The notes: generated from the letters alone by a model not told the origin. A stretch of DNA of 64,000 nucleotides from Parahalioglobus pacificus (GCF_014652275.1 NZ_BMYM01000001.1:620001-684000), one strand, 5' to 3'; counted from the first letter of the stretch, positions 55,664-63,918 are shown. Numbers and translations are program-made.

Positions 55664-56140
55664 ATGGCCAAAGATACGCCGTCTATGGCAAAGAATAAGA
55701 TCAAGAGAAGCCTCGGAGCTATTTGTGATCCACACCCTTCAAAGGCAGAGGAAAAAGAACTATGGGAATATTTTGATTCCCAGTGTGCCTATTGTGGTGT
55801 GTCAATCGAACGGGATTCAAGAACCGGTCATCTCGATCATCTTGTCCCGATTTCAGAGGGCGGAACGAACAGCATATTTAATCACGTGCTCTCATGTGCG
55901 AAATGCAACGGAGATGAAAAACGGGAAGAGGAATGGGAGTCATTTTTGAAGAGCAAGTCGGTGTCCCTCGACGTCTACGAACAAAGAAAAAATAGAATCT
56001 CTCAATGGCTACAGCGAGCCCCTAAAGGAGTGAACGAGCCTGATATTGTCGCAGTAAGAGCATCGATCATTAATAAGGCGTTAGCAGATTTTGATGGCGC
56101 AGTAGCTCGGATGAGGGAGCTTCGAGATAGATGCACCTGA
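55664..56140 (+). CDS. HNH endonuclease family protein in an integron-type cassette
   Basis: 158 residues. The HNH core is complete: CAYCG, GHLDHLVPISEGG, the Asn in NSIFNHV and CAKCN, so a zinc-stapled beta-beta-alpha nuclease fold is expected. The N-terminus is basic and the C-terminal 60 residues are helical. The stop codon TGA falls inside the first box of an attC site, as is typical of gene cassettes. AGGTG stands about seven bases before ATG 55664; ATG 55688 is an alternative. Its role could be anti-phage or DNA processing, inferred from context only. Confidence 0.85.
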   Translation: MAKDTPSMAKNKIKRSLGAICDPHPSKAEEKELWEYFDSQCAYCGVSIERDSRTGHLDHLVPISEGGTNSIFNHVLSCAKCNGDEKREEEWESFLKSKSVSLDVYEQRKNRISQWLQRAPKGVNEPDIVAVRASIINKALADFDGAVARMRELRDRCT

Positions 56141-56216
56141 CAAGGCCAGGCACAGCTGCCCCCTCGGGGCTGGGCCTCCGCACTGCGTGCTCCGGCCAGT
56201 GCTGGCGGCGTTATGT
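56135..56216 (+). other. Integron attC recombination site 1
   Basis: The left box ACCTGAC (56135-56141) contains the HNH stop codon. Inner arms GCCAGGCAC and GTGCTGGC pair with one extra unpaired G, and the right box is GTTATGT (56210-56216). The spacing, the extrahelical base and the imperfect palindrome between them fit attC structure. Confidence 0.75.
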
Positions 56217-56226
56217 GTAAATCAAA

Positions 56227-56457
56227 ATGAGTTTTAATAAGCCCGCATTACTACTTCTTATTTCAATTACTATCGTAGCTCTTTGCTACTTCGTAATCGG
56301 GCCACTTTGCATGTGGGGATGCCCTAATGGTTTTTTACTTGAATTTGTAAGAGCTCTTTTTTGGCTTGGGTCACTAGGCATTATCATTTCTGCAATTTGG
56401 TTTATCATTGCAACATTAATAGCAATAAGAAATAAAGTTTGTGAAAGTCACACATAA
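56227..56457 (+). CDS. Small two-helix membrane protein in a gene cassette
   Basis: 76 residues with two hydrophobic helices (about 6-26 and 41-66) and a short charged end. No family recognised. The ATG is 11 bp after attC site 1, and the TAA stop lies inside the first box of attC site 2 (ACATAAC). This gives a complete cassette of about 310 bp. It is noticeably more AT-rich than the chromosome-type genes upstream. Confidence 0.7.
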   Translation: MSFNKPALLLLISITIVALCYFVIGPLCMWGCPNGFLLEFVRALFWLGSLGIIISAIWFIIATLIAIRNKVCESHT

Positions 56458-56525
56458 CAAGTCAAGGCAGCAACGCCCTAACGGGCTAGACGCGCTAACG
56501 CGCGCCGCTGCTTGAGGCGTTAGCG
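56452..56525 (+). other. Integron attC recombination site 2
   Basis: ACATAAC (56452-56458) and GTTAGCG (56519-56525) are the outer boxes. Inner arms TCAAGGCAGC and GCTGCTTGA pair with an extrahelical G, and the centre (CCCTAACGGG, GCGCTAACGCGC) folds further. A clear attC pattern. Confidence 0.85.
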
Positions 56526-56615
56526 AGTGTCCGCTATTGGCCCCAAAGCTGTCGCTGAAGAAACAGCCGAATTCAGTCCCGTGAGAATAGTAGCCCACAT
56601 TTGTGAGTCTAAATT

Positions 56616-56969
56616 TTGATTGCTGCCGCAATAACGATAACCATTGGCCTAGTTTGCGGTTTGCTGATCGGTTTTGTCCTTGGGATCTCTAGCAACGAAA
56701 TATCTGAAGGGACAGACAGGCAATTTAACTCCTCTTTCCTTACGGCTATCTACAAGAAGAGACCTATATACATAAACATGCTGACCGGTGGCATCTTGGG
56801 ACTGAGTATTATGGTTGGTCTTACTGTTGTAGCTGCCATGTCGCCCAAATGGCTTGGGTGCCCGTCAAACTACTTGATGTCATATTCAGCACCCTCTTAC
56901 GTCGTGGGCATTTTGCTAGGCAAGATTATTCGCTATTGGGTCTGGAAAAAGTATCTGAGGTTTATGTAG
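56616..56969 (+). CDS. Hypothetical small membrane protein
   Basis: 117 residues from a TTG start (an uncertain choice). Hydrophobic segments lie at about 2-25, 50-70 and 85-105, with a basic C-terminal WVWKKYLRFM. No family recognised. It is in the position of a third cassette after attC site 2, but no attC was found after it. Confidence 0.5.
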   Translation: MIAAAITITIGLVCGLLIGFVLGISSNEISEGTDRQFNSSFLTAIYKKRPIYINMLTGGILGLSIMVGLTVVAAMSPKWLGCPSNYLMSYSAPSYVVGILLGKIIRYWVWKKYLRFM

Positions 56970-57019
56970 AACTCATGACCATCCAAGTCCGCTCTTGGCC
57001 TCTTAGAGGAAGCTAGATC

Positions 57020-57376
57020 GTGGAAAAATCGTTAGACGCGTTCGCGAGGAAAGAGAGAGTCCGAGCGTGGTTACCTTGGGTGTTATTGCTTGCGGTCATT
57101 CTTTGCGTTTACGCGGCTGCCAGCTATGTTCACTCGACCGGAGAGGTCGATACATCAGGGCGAATCGTCTACGGTCACGTTAAGCAATCCGCTTCTGGAG
57201 GTGTTTTCGCACGTCCCGGAGGCAGAAGGTATCGAGTAGAGTTGGACTCTGGTCAGCTGATTCTGGCAGACGGTCTTGGCAATATTCCCGCTGGTTATAC
57301 GGGTAGAGTGAAATTGCGCCTGACTCAGAACACCGGCCGGGGCGACCAATATTTAATCGAGGATATAGCGGAATAG
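57020..57376 (+). CDS. Hypothetical single-pass membrane protein
   Basis: 118 residues from GTG 57020, with one membrane helix (about 18-36) and a soluble part of about 80 residues predicted to be beta-rich (SGRIVYGHVKQSASGG..., RYRVELDSGQLILADG, GRVKLRLTQNTGRGDQYLIEDI). No family recognised. It ends six bases before a hairpin repeat. Confidence 0.55.
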   Translation: MEKSLDAFARKERVRAWLPWVLLLAVILCVYAAASYVHSTGEVDTSGRIVYGHVKQSASGGVFARPGGRRYRVELDSGQLILADGLGNIPAGYTGRVKLRLTQNTGRGDQYLIEDIAE

Positions 57377-57381
57377 TCAAC

Positions 57382-57406
57382 GTCCGCTAATGGCCCCAAA
57401 GCGGAC
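57382..57406. repeat. TCCGCT hairpin repeat copy
   Basis: GTCCGCT and AGCGGAC pair around AATGGCCCCAA. The GGCCCCAAAGC core recurs at 56527 and, in weaker form, at 55529. Confidence 0.75.
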
Positions 57407-57412
57407 ATTCAA

Positions 57413-57595
57413 CTACCAGCGATCGATGTCCGCTACGAGGTGGAAGGGGACATGACCGCTTTCGCCTATTTTGAGTCGTTGGGAGAATCTTGGGCCGATG
57501 ACCGCTTTATCGGTTGTGCCTTCCTCCGCTGCTCTGTGTACCGCCTCTTGCGTAAACTCCGTGCGATAGCGTTTGTACGCCTTGGGGTTTGTCAT
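57413..57595 (-). pseudogene. IS3-family transposase OrfA fragment
   Basis: The frame from ATG 57595 reads MTNPKAYKRYRTEFTQEAVH, the start of IS3-type OrfA (RRYTxEFKxEAV helix-turn-helix), then diverges after about 35 residues into unrelated sequence. No OrfB or terminal inverted repeats remain. TGACCGCTTT (57453) and AAAGCGGTCA (57659), variants of the local repeat, flank it in inverted orientation. Confidence 0.6.
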
Positions 57596-57728
57596 CTGAC
57601 ACATCCGCCGGGCTTTCTGTCCCTACTCTAGGTGTTCACGGATTTAGGGCAAAACCACAAAGCGGTCACGATTAGAGGTTGTTGCTCCGTCAACGGTCTA
57701 GCCCTTCCAGCCTAGTGGCTTTGACGTA

Positions 57729-59009
57729 CTAGTAATTGCACATCTCCATCTTCACGCCGGCTCGCTGCAGGCGGGGCAGAAACTCTAGTCCTAGCGCCGT
57801 TGCGGGAGTTACCACACCGAAGGAAACGGGCGGCCGTGTGTTCTCCTCCGCAAGAAAAAGCCCCACCTCCGCGACGATCTTTGAAGTGGATAAGTAGCCA
57901 GGATGCCCTTTAGCCCTGGCTTGTGCCCGTATAGAACGCCCTCTGTCAGATTCGCCAAACAGTCTCAGCGTGTAGTCAACGAAGGGCAGCGACTCCTGGC
58001 TGGGGCCGTCACCGGGCTCGACACCCAGGCTATCAAGTCGGCGCCGGATAAGCCCACGCAGTGGCCTGGGCCCTGCAAGCGCCATTGAGGTAATTTTGTT
58101 GATCCTCGCACTTCTCTTCGCGGCTCGCTGCTGACCCTCAGGGCTGTCAGCATAGAACTCCATAGTCATGGAATCGCTGTAGGAGAAGTTTGCTCCGTAG
58201 TCGATACCAACCTGGGAAAGGAGGTGTGCAGAACGAAGAACGACAGGGACGTTCAGAAAGGGCGCGGGCTGCAGCGGACCCGTAAAAGCCTGGACGTCCT
58301 CATCATAGCGAGCAGCATAGCGAATCTTGTTGCGGTCTCGCACCCGACCGTTGTCTGCCTTGGGAGGCAGGAGGCAGGCCATGTCATTAAACGCATTGCA
58401 GTCATCCCCCGCCAAAATGTTCCTCATTGTGCCGATGCTTCCTCCGCTAATACGGTTATCTCGGACGCCCCCTAATCTGTGGAATGAGGTGACAATTTTT
58501 ATCTTTGCGCAGTGCTCCTGATAGGCGCCTTCAAGATGTGTTATCGCAAGCAGGGTTAGCAGATCAAAGGGTACTGACTCGTACCCGGCCGTGGGGAGCA
58601 AAATCACGTTTTTGTCGCTCGCAGCCTGGTGGTACTTTTCGATCATCCGCTTAATAAAGAACGTTTCGCCGCCGATATCGACGTAATGCGTGCGATGCTC
58701 GATACATTTTTCAAAAAACAGTTCGCCGTGCGTGGCGTAAGGGCCCGCGAGGTGAATCAGCACGTCGCAATTTTTGATTAGGGCATCGACGGAATCTCTG
58801 TCTACGACGTCCGCCGGGATGTAAGCGGGTGTGGATTTCCTGTCGGGGAAGTCGGACACGAGCTTCTTCATTTTGTCCGGATTTCTCCCGGCTATCGCCC
58901 AGCTAAAGTCCGCCGGAAGATGCTCAGCAAGATGCCGGAACGTGTTTTGACCCGTAACGCCAGTGGCACCGAGCACGACCAATCGATAAGTTTTCAAGAG
59001 CCGAACCAC
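57729..59009 (-). CDS. Saccharopine dehydrogenase-like NADP-binding protein (trans-acting enoyl reductase type)
   Basis: 426 residues. An N-terminal Rossmann domain with GATGVTG and SWAIAGRNPDKM is followed by HLAGPYATHGELFFEKCIEHRTHYVDIGGE and LPTAGYESVPFDLL, the pattern of Sccpdh_NADP proteins such as mycobacterial trans-acting enoyl reductases and SCCPDH. It probably reduces a lipid or acyl intermediate, though this is uncertain. The start is GTG 59009, overlapping the TetR stop by 16 bp; this suggests the pair is co-expressed. It is apparently intact among decayed neighbours. Confidence 0.85.
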   Translation of the reverse strand: MVRLLKTYRLVVLGATGVTGQNTFRHLAEHLPADFSWAIAGRNPDKMKKLVSDFPDRKSTPAYIPADVVDRDSVDALIKNCDVLIHLAGPYATHGELFFEKCIEHRTHYVDIGGETFFIKRMIEKYHQAASDKNVILLPTAGYESVPFDLLTLLAITHLEGAYQEHCAKIKIVTSFHRLGGVRDNRISGGSIGTMRNILAGDDCNAFNDMACLLPPKADNGRVRDRNKIRYAARYDEDVQAFTGPLQPAPFLNVPVVLRSAHLLSQVGIDYGANFSYSDSMTMEFYADSPEGQQRAAKRSARINKITSMALAGPRPLRGLIRRRLDSLGVEPGDGPSQESLPFVDYTLRLFGESDRGRSIRAQARAKGHPGYLSTSKIVAEVGLFLAEENTRPPVSFGVVTPATALGLEFLPRLQRAGVKMEMCNY

Positions 59010-59605
59010 TCCTCGCTGATTAGCATCTCCGACGAGTATCTTGGTCCGGCAAAAGTGCTGAACAAGGCCAGAGTTGCCTGTTGTAAAAAGCGCTCATCAT
59101 CTGATCGAAGGTATCCATGGATGGTGAGATCGATGTACCCGTGCGCCGTGGACCACAGGAGACGTCCAATTTCGTCTGGTGAGCCGGATAGAATTCCATC
59201 AGCTATAGCTTTGTTGACGACATTGATGGTGATGGAACTCCACGGCGCCGCGTGCCGTAGCTCCCGATCAGGCACGGTAACGCTGCCAGTGGCCCGACCG
59301 ATCATTAGCGTGTAGAACTCCGGGTTCTCTTTGGCAAACTGGATGTAACAACGACCTAGGGAACACAGGGTTTCCAGGGGGTGGCTGCTCTCTGGCACAT
59401 CGCGAAGACGATAAGTCAGCGTATTCCAACACTCCTCAAAGAGAGCGGCGATTAAACCTTCCTTCCCGCCGAATAGTGTGTAGACCGCCTGTGTCGTAAC
59501 CCCGGCGTCTTCGGCTACGTTTCGTATAGTCAGCTTTCGGTTATCGGGCGTGGTCGCCAATTTAGCCGTGCAGTTCAGGATGCGATCTCGAGTAGCTGTC
59601 TTCAT
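58994..59605 (-). CDS. TetR family transcriptional regulator
   Basis: 203 residues. The N-terminal HTH is typical (TRDRILNCTAKLA, LTIRNVAEDAGVTTQAVYTLFGGKEGL) and the C-terminal part has the WHG-type ligand domain (FEECWNTLTYRLRDV..., AHGYIDLTIHGYL). It presumably controls itself and the overlapping downstream reductase gene. A 9-bp direct repeat stands 17 bp before the ATG. Confidence 0.92.
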   Translation of the reverse strand: MKTATRDRILNCTAKLATTPDNRKLTIRNVAEDAGVTTQAVYTLFGGKEGLIAALFEECWNTLTYRLRDVPESSHPLETLCSLGRCYIQFAKENPEFYTLMIGRATGSVTVPDRELRHAAPWSSITINVVNKAIADGILSGSPDEIGRLLWSTAHGYIDLTIHGYLRSDDERFLQQATLALFSTFAGPRYSSEMLISEEWFGS

Positions 59606-59621
59606 AAATAAAATAATATTA

Positions 59622-59641
59622 CAACGTTATATCAATGTTAT
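59622..59641. promoter_or_regulatory. Direct repeat upstream of tetR, candidate operator
   Basis: CAACGTTAT and CAATGTTAT are separated by two bases in an AT-rich promoter region just before the TetR start. AACGTT is itself palindromic. Assignment as operator is by position only. Confidence 0.4.
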
Positions 59642-60692
59642 GATTGAGCGGGTACTTTGTCAACCTCGCTGGACTGGCGGCTGGATTTTCAGATGCTAAG
59701 TGTTTTTCCGGGCAATAAATCAGATTCATGAATCTACAGTCCCTCATTGATCGATAACAATATCCAACGCTGCGCTGCTCCCGGCCGATCAGTGCCCTTC
59801 GATTCTGGCTGGAGAGCGTTTCCAGAGCTTTCACTTCAACGTTTCTGGAAATTACGTCAATTCTGGCAACTTCAAGCATCACAGATGTGATTTAAGTTGG
59901 CTGCTCCTGGCCGGAAGCGGTCCTAAAAAAACGTTATCTGAACTTCACCGACCGGCCGCTTTTAGGTGAGAGCGGATCTTGTTGTCTCGGTTCAGGAAAG
60001 GTTCTGAGTTCGGCTTCGGAAACGGCTTAAGTTTCTTCTGGTTACTAGTAGCCTGCCACCGAAACTGACTCATCCTGGTTCTGAATAGGCTCGGCTTCGA
60101 TTTTCGCGCACCTCCGTCTGGTGAAAAACCGTTAGCTTTCTTGCTTGCACCTGCTGAGCCGAAAACCCAGTCTCAAAGCCCCTCATAATCGGCAGGTCGA
60201 AGACGGTCGGCCGCTGCCGTTCAAGTCCTTCCGGGTCCACCGTTTTTGAATGTTTCTCAGAGACTAATAGTTATTTACACCACCCGACTATTCCGGGAGG
60301 AATAGGTGACACCTCGGTTTTCACAGTCGGTGGGTGGATCACTGGCTGATAACAATGCCTCATTCAGCGAGAAGATCTTAGATATCCGCGTGGCCAAGCT
60401 CGAAACGGCATTAGAGCCAAACGGCGTAAGTGATTTTGTCAGATGGGAACCTATAGCGTTTGTAAATATTCGTCAGCCCGTTCTGCCAATGACGGTCTGT
60501 TAACTTGGCAATACCAAGCGTTCAGTTCATCTCTCAAGAAAAACGTGAACTTGATCAAGCTCTGATAATACGGACAACAAACCCGGTCATTTTAACAAGA
60601 GGTATTGGTGTGCTAAGTGCTACCATGACCAATTCTCATCGCGGCTATACGCGTGGGAGAATCTCTCACACATGCGTTAGAACAACACTGAA
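59642..60692. other. Long region without a convincing gene
   Basis: About 1 kb. Short frames (for example 59619-59882 minus, 60306-60503 plus, 60505-60699 plus) have no recognisable protein features or ribosome sites. It holds a tRNA-like remnant (60174-60242) and presumably the leader of the lipoprotein gene that follows. Otherwise it looks like decayed sequence. Confidence 0.5.
60174..60242 (+). pseudogene. tRNA-Ile2 (CAU)-like remnant
   Basis: CTCATAATCGGCAGGTCG matches the anticodon arm and variable region of tRNA-Ile2 (anticodon CAU), and GTTCAAGTCC...CCGGGTCCACC matches its T arm and acceptor end. About 17 bases are inserted between them, the 5' anticodon stem has lost a base, and the T stem is mispaired. 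Upstream GTTAGCT (60131) may be the D-arm start, displaced. No intact cloverleaf can be drawn. Confidence 0.5.
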
Positions 60693-63053
60693 ATGCTAGA
60701 TCGTATGTATCGCCATCTATTAAAAAGCACTGCCGTGACCTGCCTGGCCTTGACCGTAGGATGCGGGGGGGGTTCTGGTTCCAGCTCAGGGCAGGACCCA
60801 GTTGTCACATCGTCACAGCCCCAACAGCCATCTCAGCCCGAGCTGCCCGAGCAGCCCGGTGAAGAAAATACGTTCAAAGCCTGCAATATCCAGATTGAAA
60901 CTCCTGTGGAAGGCCGCGTTACCACCGCATCAACAGCGATAGAGTGCGCGCCGAACAAGACATGCACCGTGGATGTCATTGACACCTACTTTGATGAGAC
61001 TTTTATCGCCCAGCCGGCACCAGGCTGGTACTTCGCGGGCTGGGAGGAAAACCAGGCTGGTTTATGTGGCGGCGACTCTGCATCGTGCACTTTCCGTTCT
61101 TCGGATTTCGAAGGGAATACATGCGAGGAGGGCGTACTGGTCGACGCTACGCTCACTACCTATCTGGAGCCCCGGTTCACTGTCAACCGAACCACCAGCG
61201 GTATCGCACTTACCGCCGAACGGAACTCGACCCGGTCCGGCCTGGATATCGATTTCTACCGCAACTCTGCCTACCAATGCGGCATATCGGGCAATTACAC
61301 GTTCATGGTCCTGAACCCCACCAACGGCAGCGCCGATGATGAAGCGCCTCTGTGGGTCTACCTGCACGGCGGCGGAGTCGGCCACTATGACGATAAGGGC
61401 AACTATTACGCTGTTCGCGGCCAGACAGAAGACACATGGAACAATGAAGAGACTTTCCCGGATTTGCTGAACACTCTGGAAGTGCGCACCATTGATGGTG
61501 GGCAGGTGATTGACAACACCCTGACGCGCCGCATACGAGATGGCTATAGGCTGCTGGTGGTTTCCATGTGTGATCACGACCTGTATTCCGGCCTGGGCAC
61601 ACCTTACCCCGACAACCCGAACCCCGAGGCAGAGGTCAACGGCATGCAGGCGACCATGTCTGCCGTGGCGTACACCGTGGCCAACTACCCCACGACCGAG
61701 GTGTGGGCCCACGGCACCAGCGCGGGTTCCACAGGGGTATACAACCTGGCCATGAGCTTTGCCGCGGAGGACATTTACCTGACAGGCGTCGTACCGGACT
61801 CGGCTATCATCACGCCTAATGGCCTGCCCCTTGCAGAGGCGTATAGCGGGCAGCCTGGCTCAAACAACCAGCCGGGTTTCGACCCAGACGCCGTTATCGA
61901 AAAGCTTGGTTTCTACGGCCAGCTGGACAACAACGCCTATGTTGAGGCACGCATAAACGGAGGTTTTGTCGATGTACCGATGATCTTCGTGGGGGGGAGG
62001 AACGACGCGTTCTGCTATAACGATTTCCCCGTCATTCCCGAAGCACAGGCCCTGGGTCTTATCAATAACTGTGACTATCACTATGAAGGCATCAGGCAGG
62101 CCATTGCGGACCAGCCCGATTCACCGCACCAAATGGCCTTTATCACGGATCGCGGCCATGTACCCACGCTCGATGCCGGGCCAGTCAATAACACCGTGGA
62201 TAACTTTATTGACGACGTGCGCGCGGGCGATCCCGCCCTGCCATTCCGACAAATCCCCGGCCTCAAAATGATGCTGATGGGCCACAGTTTTTTCCGTCCC
62301 ATCGCCGAGCAGGTGCGTTACCACGCCGTACGCGCCGGCGTTGACGGGCACAGTCAGACCGTAGAGTTTTCTGGCGGCACCTCCGGTGCACCCTTGGCCC
62401 TTTGGAACGATGCGGGACATCGCGCCAATGTACAGGCAGTGCTGGACTCAGGTGACGTCGACGTTTTCGGCATGACCTGTTGCGACTTCGAGCGAACCCT
62501 CGAAGGGGATCCTGTGCTTAACCCTGACGGAGAACCCACGCTTCTCCTCGAGGGCTACCAGCTCTGGTTCGACTACGCACTGGCCCAAAACCCGGATACC
62601 GAATTCTTCATCGGTATGCCCTGGATTGACTTTCCAACCGACTATGCGGATGCCGCCAGTTATGCAGACCTCTGGCACCGCTTCTATAACACTATTGTGC
62701 TGCATGCAGTAGACGACTTACGTGCGCAGTATCCGGGGGTGACAATTTATGCCATCCCTTACGGCATGGCGGCCCTTGAGTTACGCGCGCTGTTTGAAGC
62801 GGGTGAGTTGCCGGATGTGAGTAACCTGCAGGGCTCGAGCGATAGCTCTCTGTTCACAGACTACAAGGGACACGGTGGCCAGATCATCAAGGATCTGGCT
62901 GAGTTGATCTGGATGGACGCGATCTACGGCGTAGACCTCGATAAGTACGCCTACGACTCCGACTACCAAACTGACCTGAAAGCGATCGCTAGGTCGATTA
63001 TGGATGCACACGACCCAAAATATAACGGGCCTAATCGACAATCAACTCACTGA
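60693..63053 (+). CDS. Large lipoprotein with alpha/beta-hydrolase-like and SGNH-like domains
   Basis: 786 residues. A signal peptide ends in the lipobox LTVGC (Cys about 24), then a Gly/Ser and Pro/Gln-rich spacer to about 55 and a Cys-containing beta region to about 165. Residues about 190-510 resemble an esterase: WVYLHGGGVG (oxyanion), nucleophile elbow GTSAGS, and a late His in DRGHVPTLD. Residues about 525-786 begin LKMMLMGHSFFRPIAEQV, like block I of an SGNH-type hydrolase, with SGGTSGAPLALWND and a C-terminal KGHGGQIIKDL. Both may be catalytic. No family name is certain. ATG 60693 or 60705 could be the start; neither has a strong ribosome site. Confidence 0.8.
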   Translation: MLDRMYRHLLKSTAVTCLALTVGCGGGSGSSSGQDPVVTSSQPQQPSQPELPEQPGEENTFKACNIQIETPVEGRVTTASTAIECAPNKTCTVDVIDTYFDETFIAQPAPGWYFAGWEENQAGLCGGDSASCTFRSSDFEGNTCEEGVLVDATLTTYLEPRFTVNRTTSGIALTAERNSTRSGLDIDFYRNSAYQCGISGNYTFMVLNPTNGSADDEAPLWVYLHGGGVGHYDDKGNYYAVRGQTEDTWNNEETFPDLLNTLEVRTIDGGQVIDNTLTRRIRDGYRLLVVSMCDHDLYSGLGTPYPDNPNPEAEVNGMQATMSAVAYTVANYPTTEVWAHGTSAGSTGVYNLAMSFAAEDIYLTGVVPDSAIITPNGLPLAEAYSGQPGSNNQPGFDPDAVIEKLGFYGQLDNNAYVEARINGGFVDVPMIFVGGRNDAFCYNDFPVIPEAQALGLINNCDYHYEGIRQAIADQPDSPHQMAFITDRGHVPTLDAGPVNNTVDNFIDDVRAGDPALPFRQIPGLKMMLMGHSFFRPIAEQVRYHAVRAGVDGHSQTVEFSGGTSGAPLALWNDAGHRANVQAVLDSGDVDVFGMTCCDFERTLEGDPVLNPDGEPTLLLEGYQLWFDYALAQNPDTEFFIGMPWIDFPTDYADAASYADLWHRFYNTIVLHAVDDLRAQYPGVTIYAIPYGMAALELRALFEAGELPDVSNLQGSSDSSLFTDYKGHGGQIIKDLAELIWMDAIYGVDLDKYAYDSDYQTDLKAIARSIMDAHDPKYNGPNRQSTH

Positions 63054-63069
63054 TAAGACACGCCGATCT

Positions 63070-63260
63070 TCACGCTTTAAAGGCCTTGTCACAGGCTGGG
63101 CGCGCCAACAAGCGCTCGACATAGTCACTGAGGTTCGGGTAAGTCTCGTCATTGGTAACACCCAAACACTTGGTCCTGGCAGGCATGCCCCAGAATGTTG
63201 ACGGCCGCTGAAAAATCGCCGATGAGGTAGTCCCTGCCCTCTATGGCTCGCTGCGTCAGG
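63070..63260 (-). pseudogene. Glutathione S-transferase C-terminal fragment
   Basis: Read on the minus strand, one frame gives TQRAIEGRDYLIGDFSAAVN (the D-x-F-S-A-A-D region of GSTs), and after a frameshift near 63180 another gives KCLGVTNDETYPNLSDYVER and LLARPACDKAFKA then stop. These are the C-terminal helices of a GST. No N-terminal thioredoxin domain is found upstream. Confidence 0.7.
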
Positions 63261-63384
63261 GGGATTCAAGCCAAGCTTCACGTTTGATGTTGTCAACCAG
63301 CAGGCCCAGCGGTTTTCTCTTGCGTCGGACACCAGCATTTAGGCGGTCGTGGCCTGGGGTGCCTATGGTTCAGGTTTACCTTAA

Positions 63385-63859
63385 GACAATTTCACAATTC
63401 ACATTTTTGCTGACGATGGTGGTGGCTCTCCTGAAGTCGTTCCACTGATCGAGTTGCCTGGCGTTGCTGTCGTGCGCGTAGACACTGAAGGACTTGAACT
63501 AGGAACTGATCCGATCTACCAATACACGTTTAACGTTGCCGCTCCGATAGCCCTGATGGGTTCCACTGACTACTGCCTATGTGTATTCAACAACACGAGT
63601 CTCGCTGGGTCATGGAGTTGGGCTAAGGGCGCTACTACCAACGATCTCCGGTGGAGTTTTGATGCGGATGGAAACGTATGGTTGTGCCCCACAACCCGAT
63701 AACTTGGCGTTTGAATTGCACGATGCTTCTATCGCTATTCCGCAGCCGAGTCCGACTACGCCCTCACAGCCGGTGCCGGCAATGCTGGTAGGTTTATTGT
63801 TGGCACTGATTCTCAGGTTTATCGCTATCGCACGAGTGTTCGCAAATCGCGGCCGGTAG
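63385..63859 (+). pseudogene. Surface/extracellular protein fragment with PEP-CTERM-like tail, frameshifted
   Basis: After an in-frame TAA at 63382 the frame reads DNFTIHIFADDGGGSPEVVP and continues YQYTFNVAAPIALMGSTDYC to WLCP, typical of secreted beta-sandwich proteins. It stops at 63702, while an overlapping frame continues DNLAFELHDASIAIPQPSP into PVPAMLVGLLLALILRF and a basic end. That Pro, hydrophobic helix, Arg layout resembles a PEP-CTERM-type sorting tail. The N-terminus is missing. Confidence 0.55.
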
Positions 63860-63890
63860 CAAAAGTACGAATGCAGCTCCTCCGCCCTAA

Positions 63891-63918
63891 TGTCCACTAT
63901 TGGCACAAAGCGGACATT
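63891..63918. repeat. TCCGCT-type hairpin repeat, distal copy
   Basis: TGTCCACTATTGGCACAAAGCGGACA keeps the outer arms (GTCC/GGAC) and the TTGG-CAAAG core of the repeat seen near the cassettes, 6 kb away. Confidence 0.7.

Noticed and set aside
56970-57019. Possible third attC after the 117-residue frame
   Set aside because: Only a decayed copy of the hairpin repeat (GTCCGCTCTTGG) is present; no paired boxes of attC type.
59619-59882. 87-codon minus-strand frame upstream of tetR
   Set aside because: Runs through the tetR promoter and operator-like repeat, has no recognisable domain and no ribosome site.
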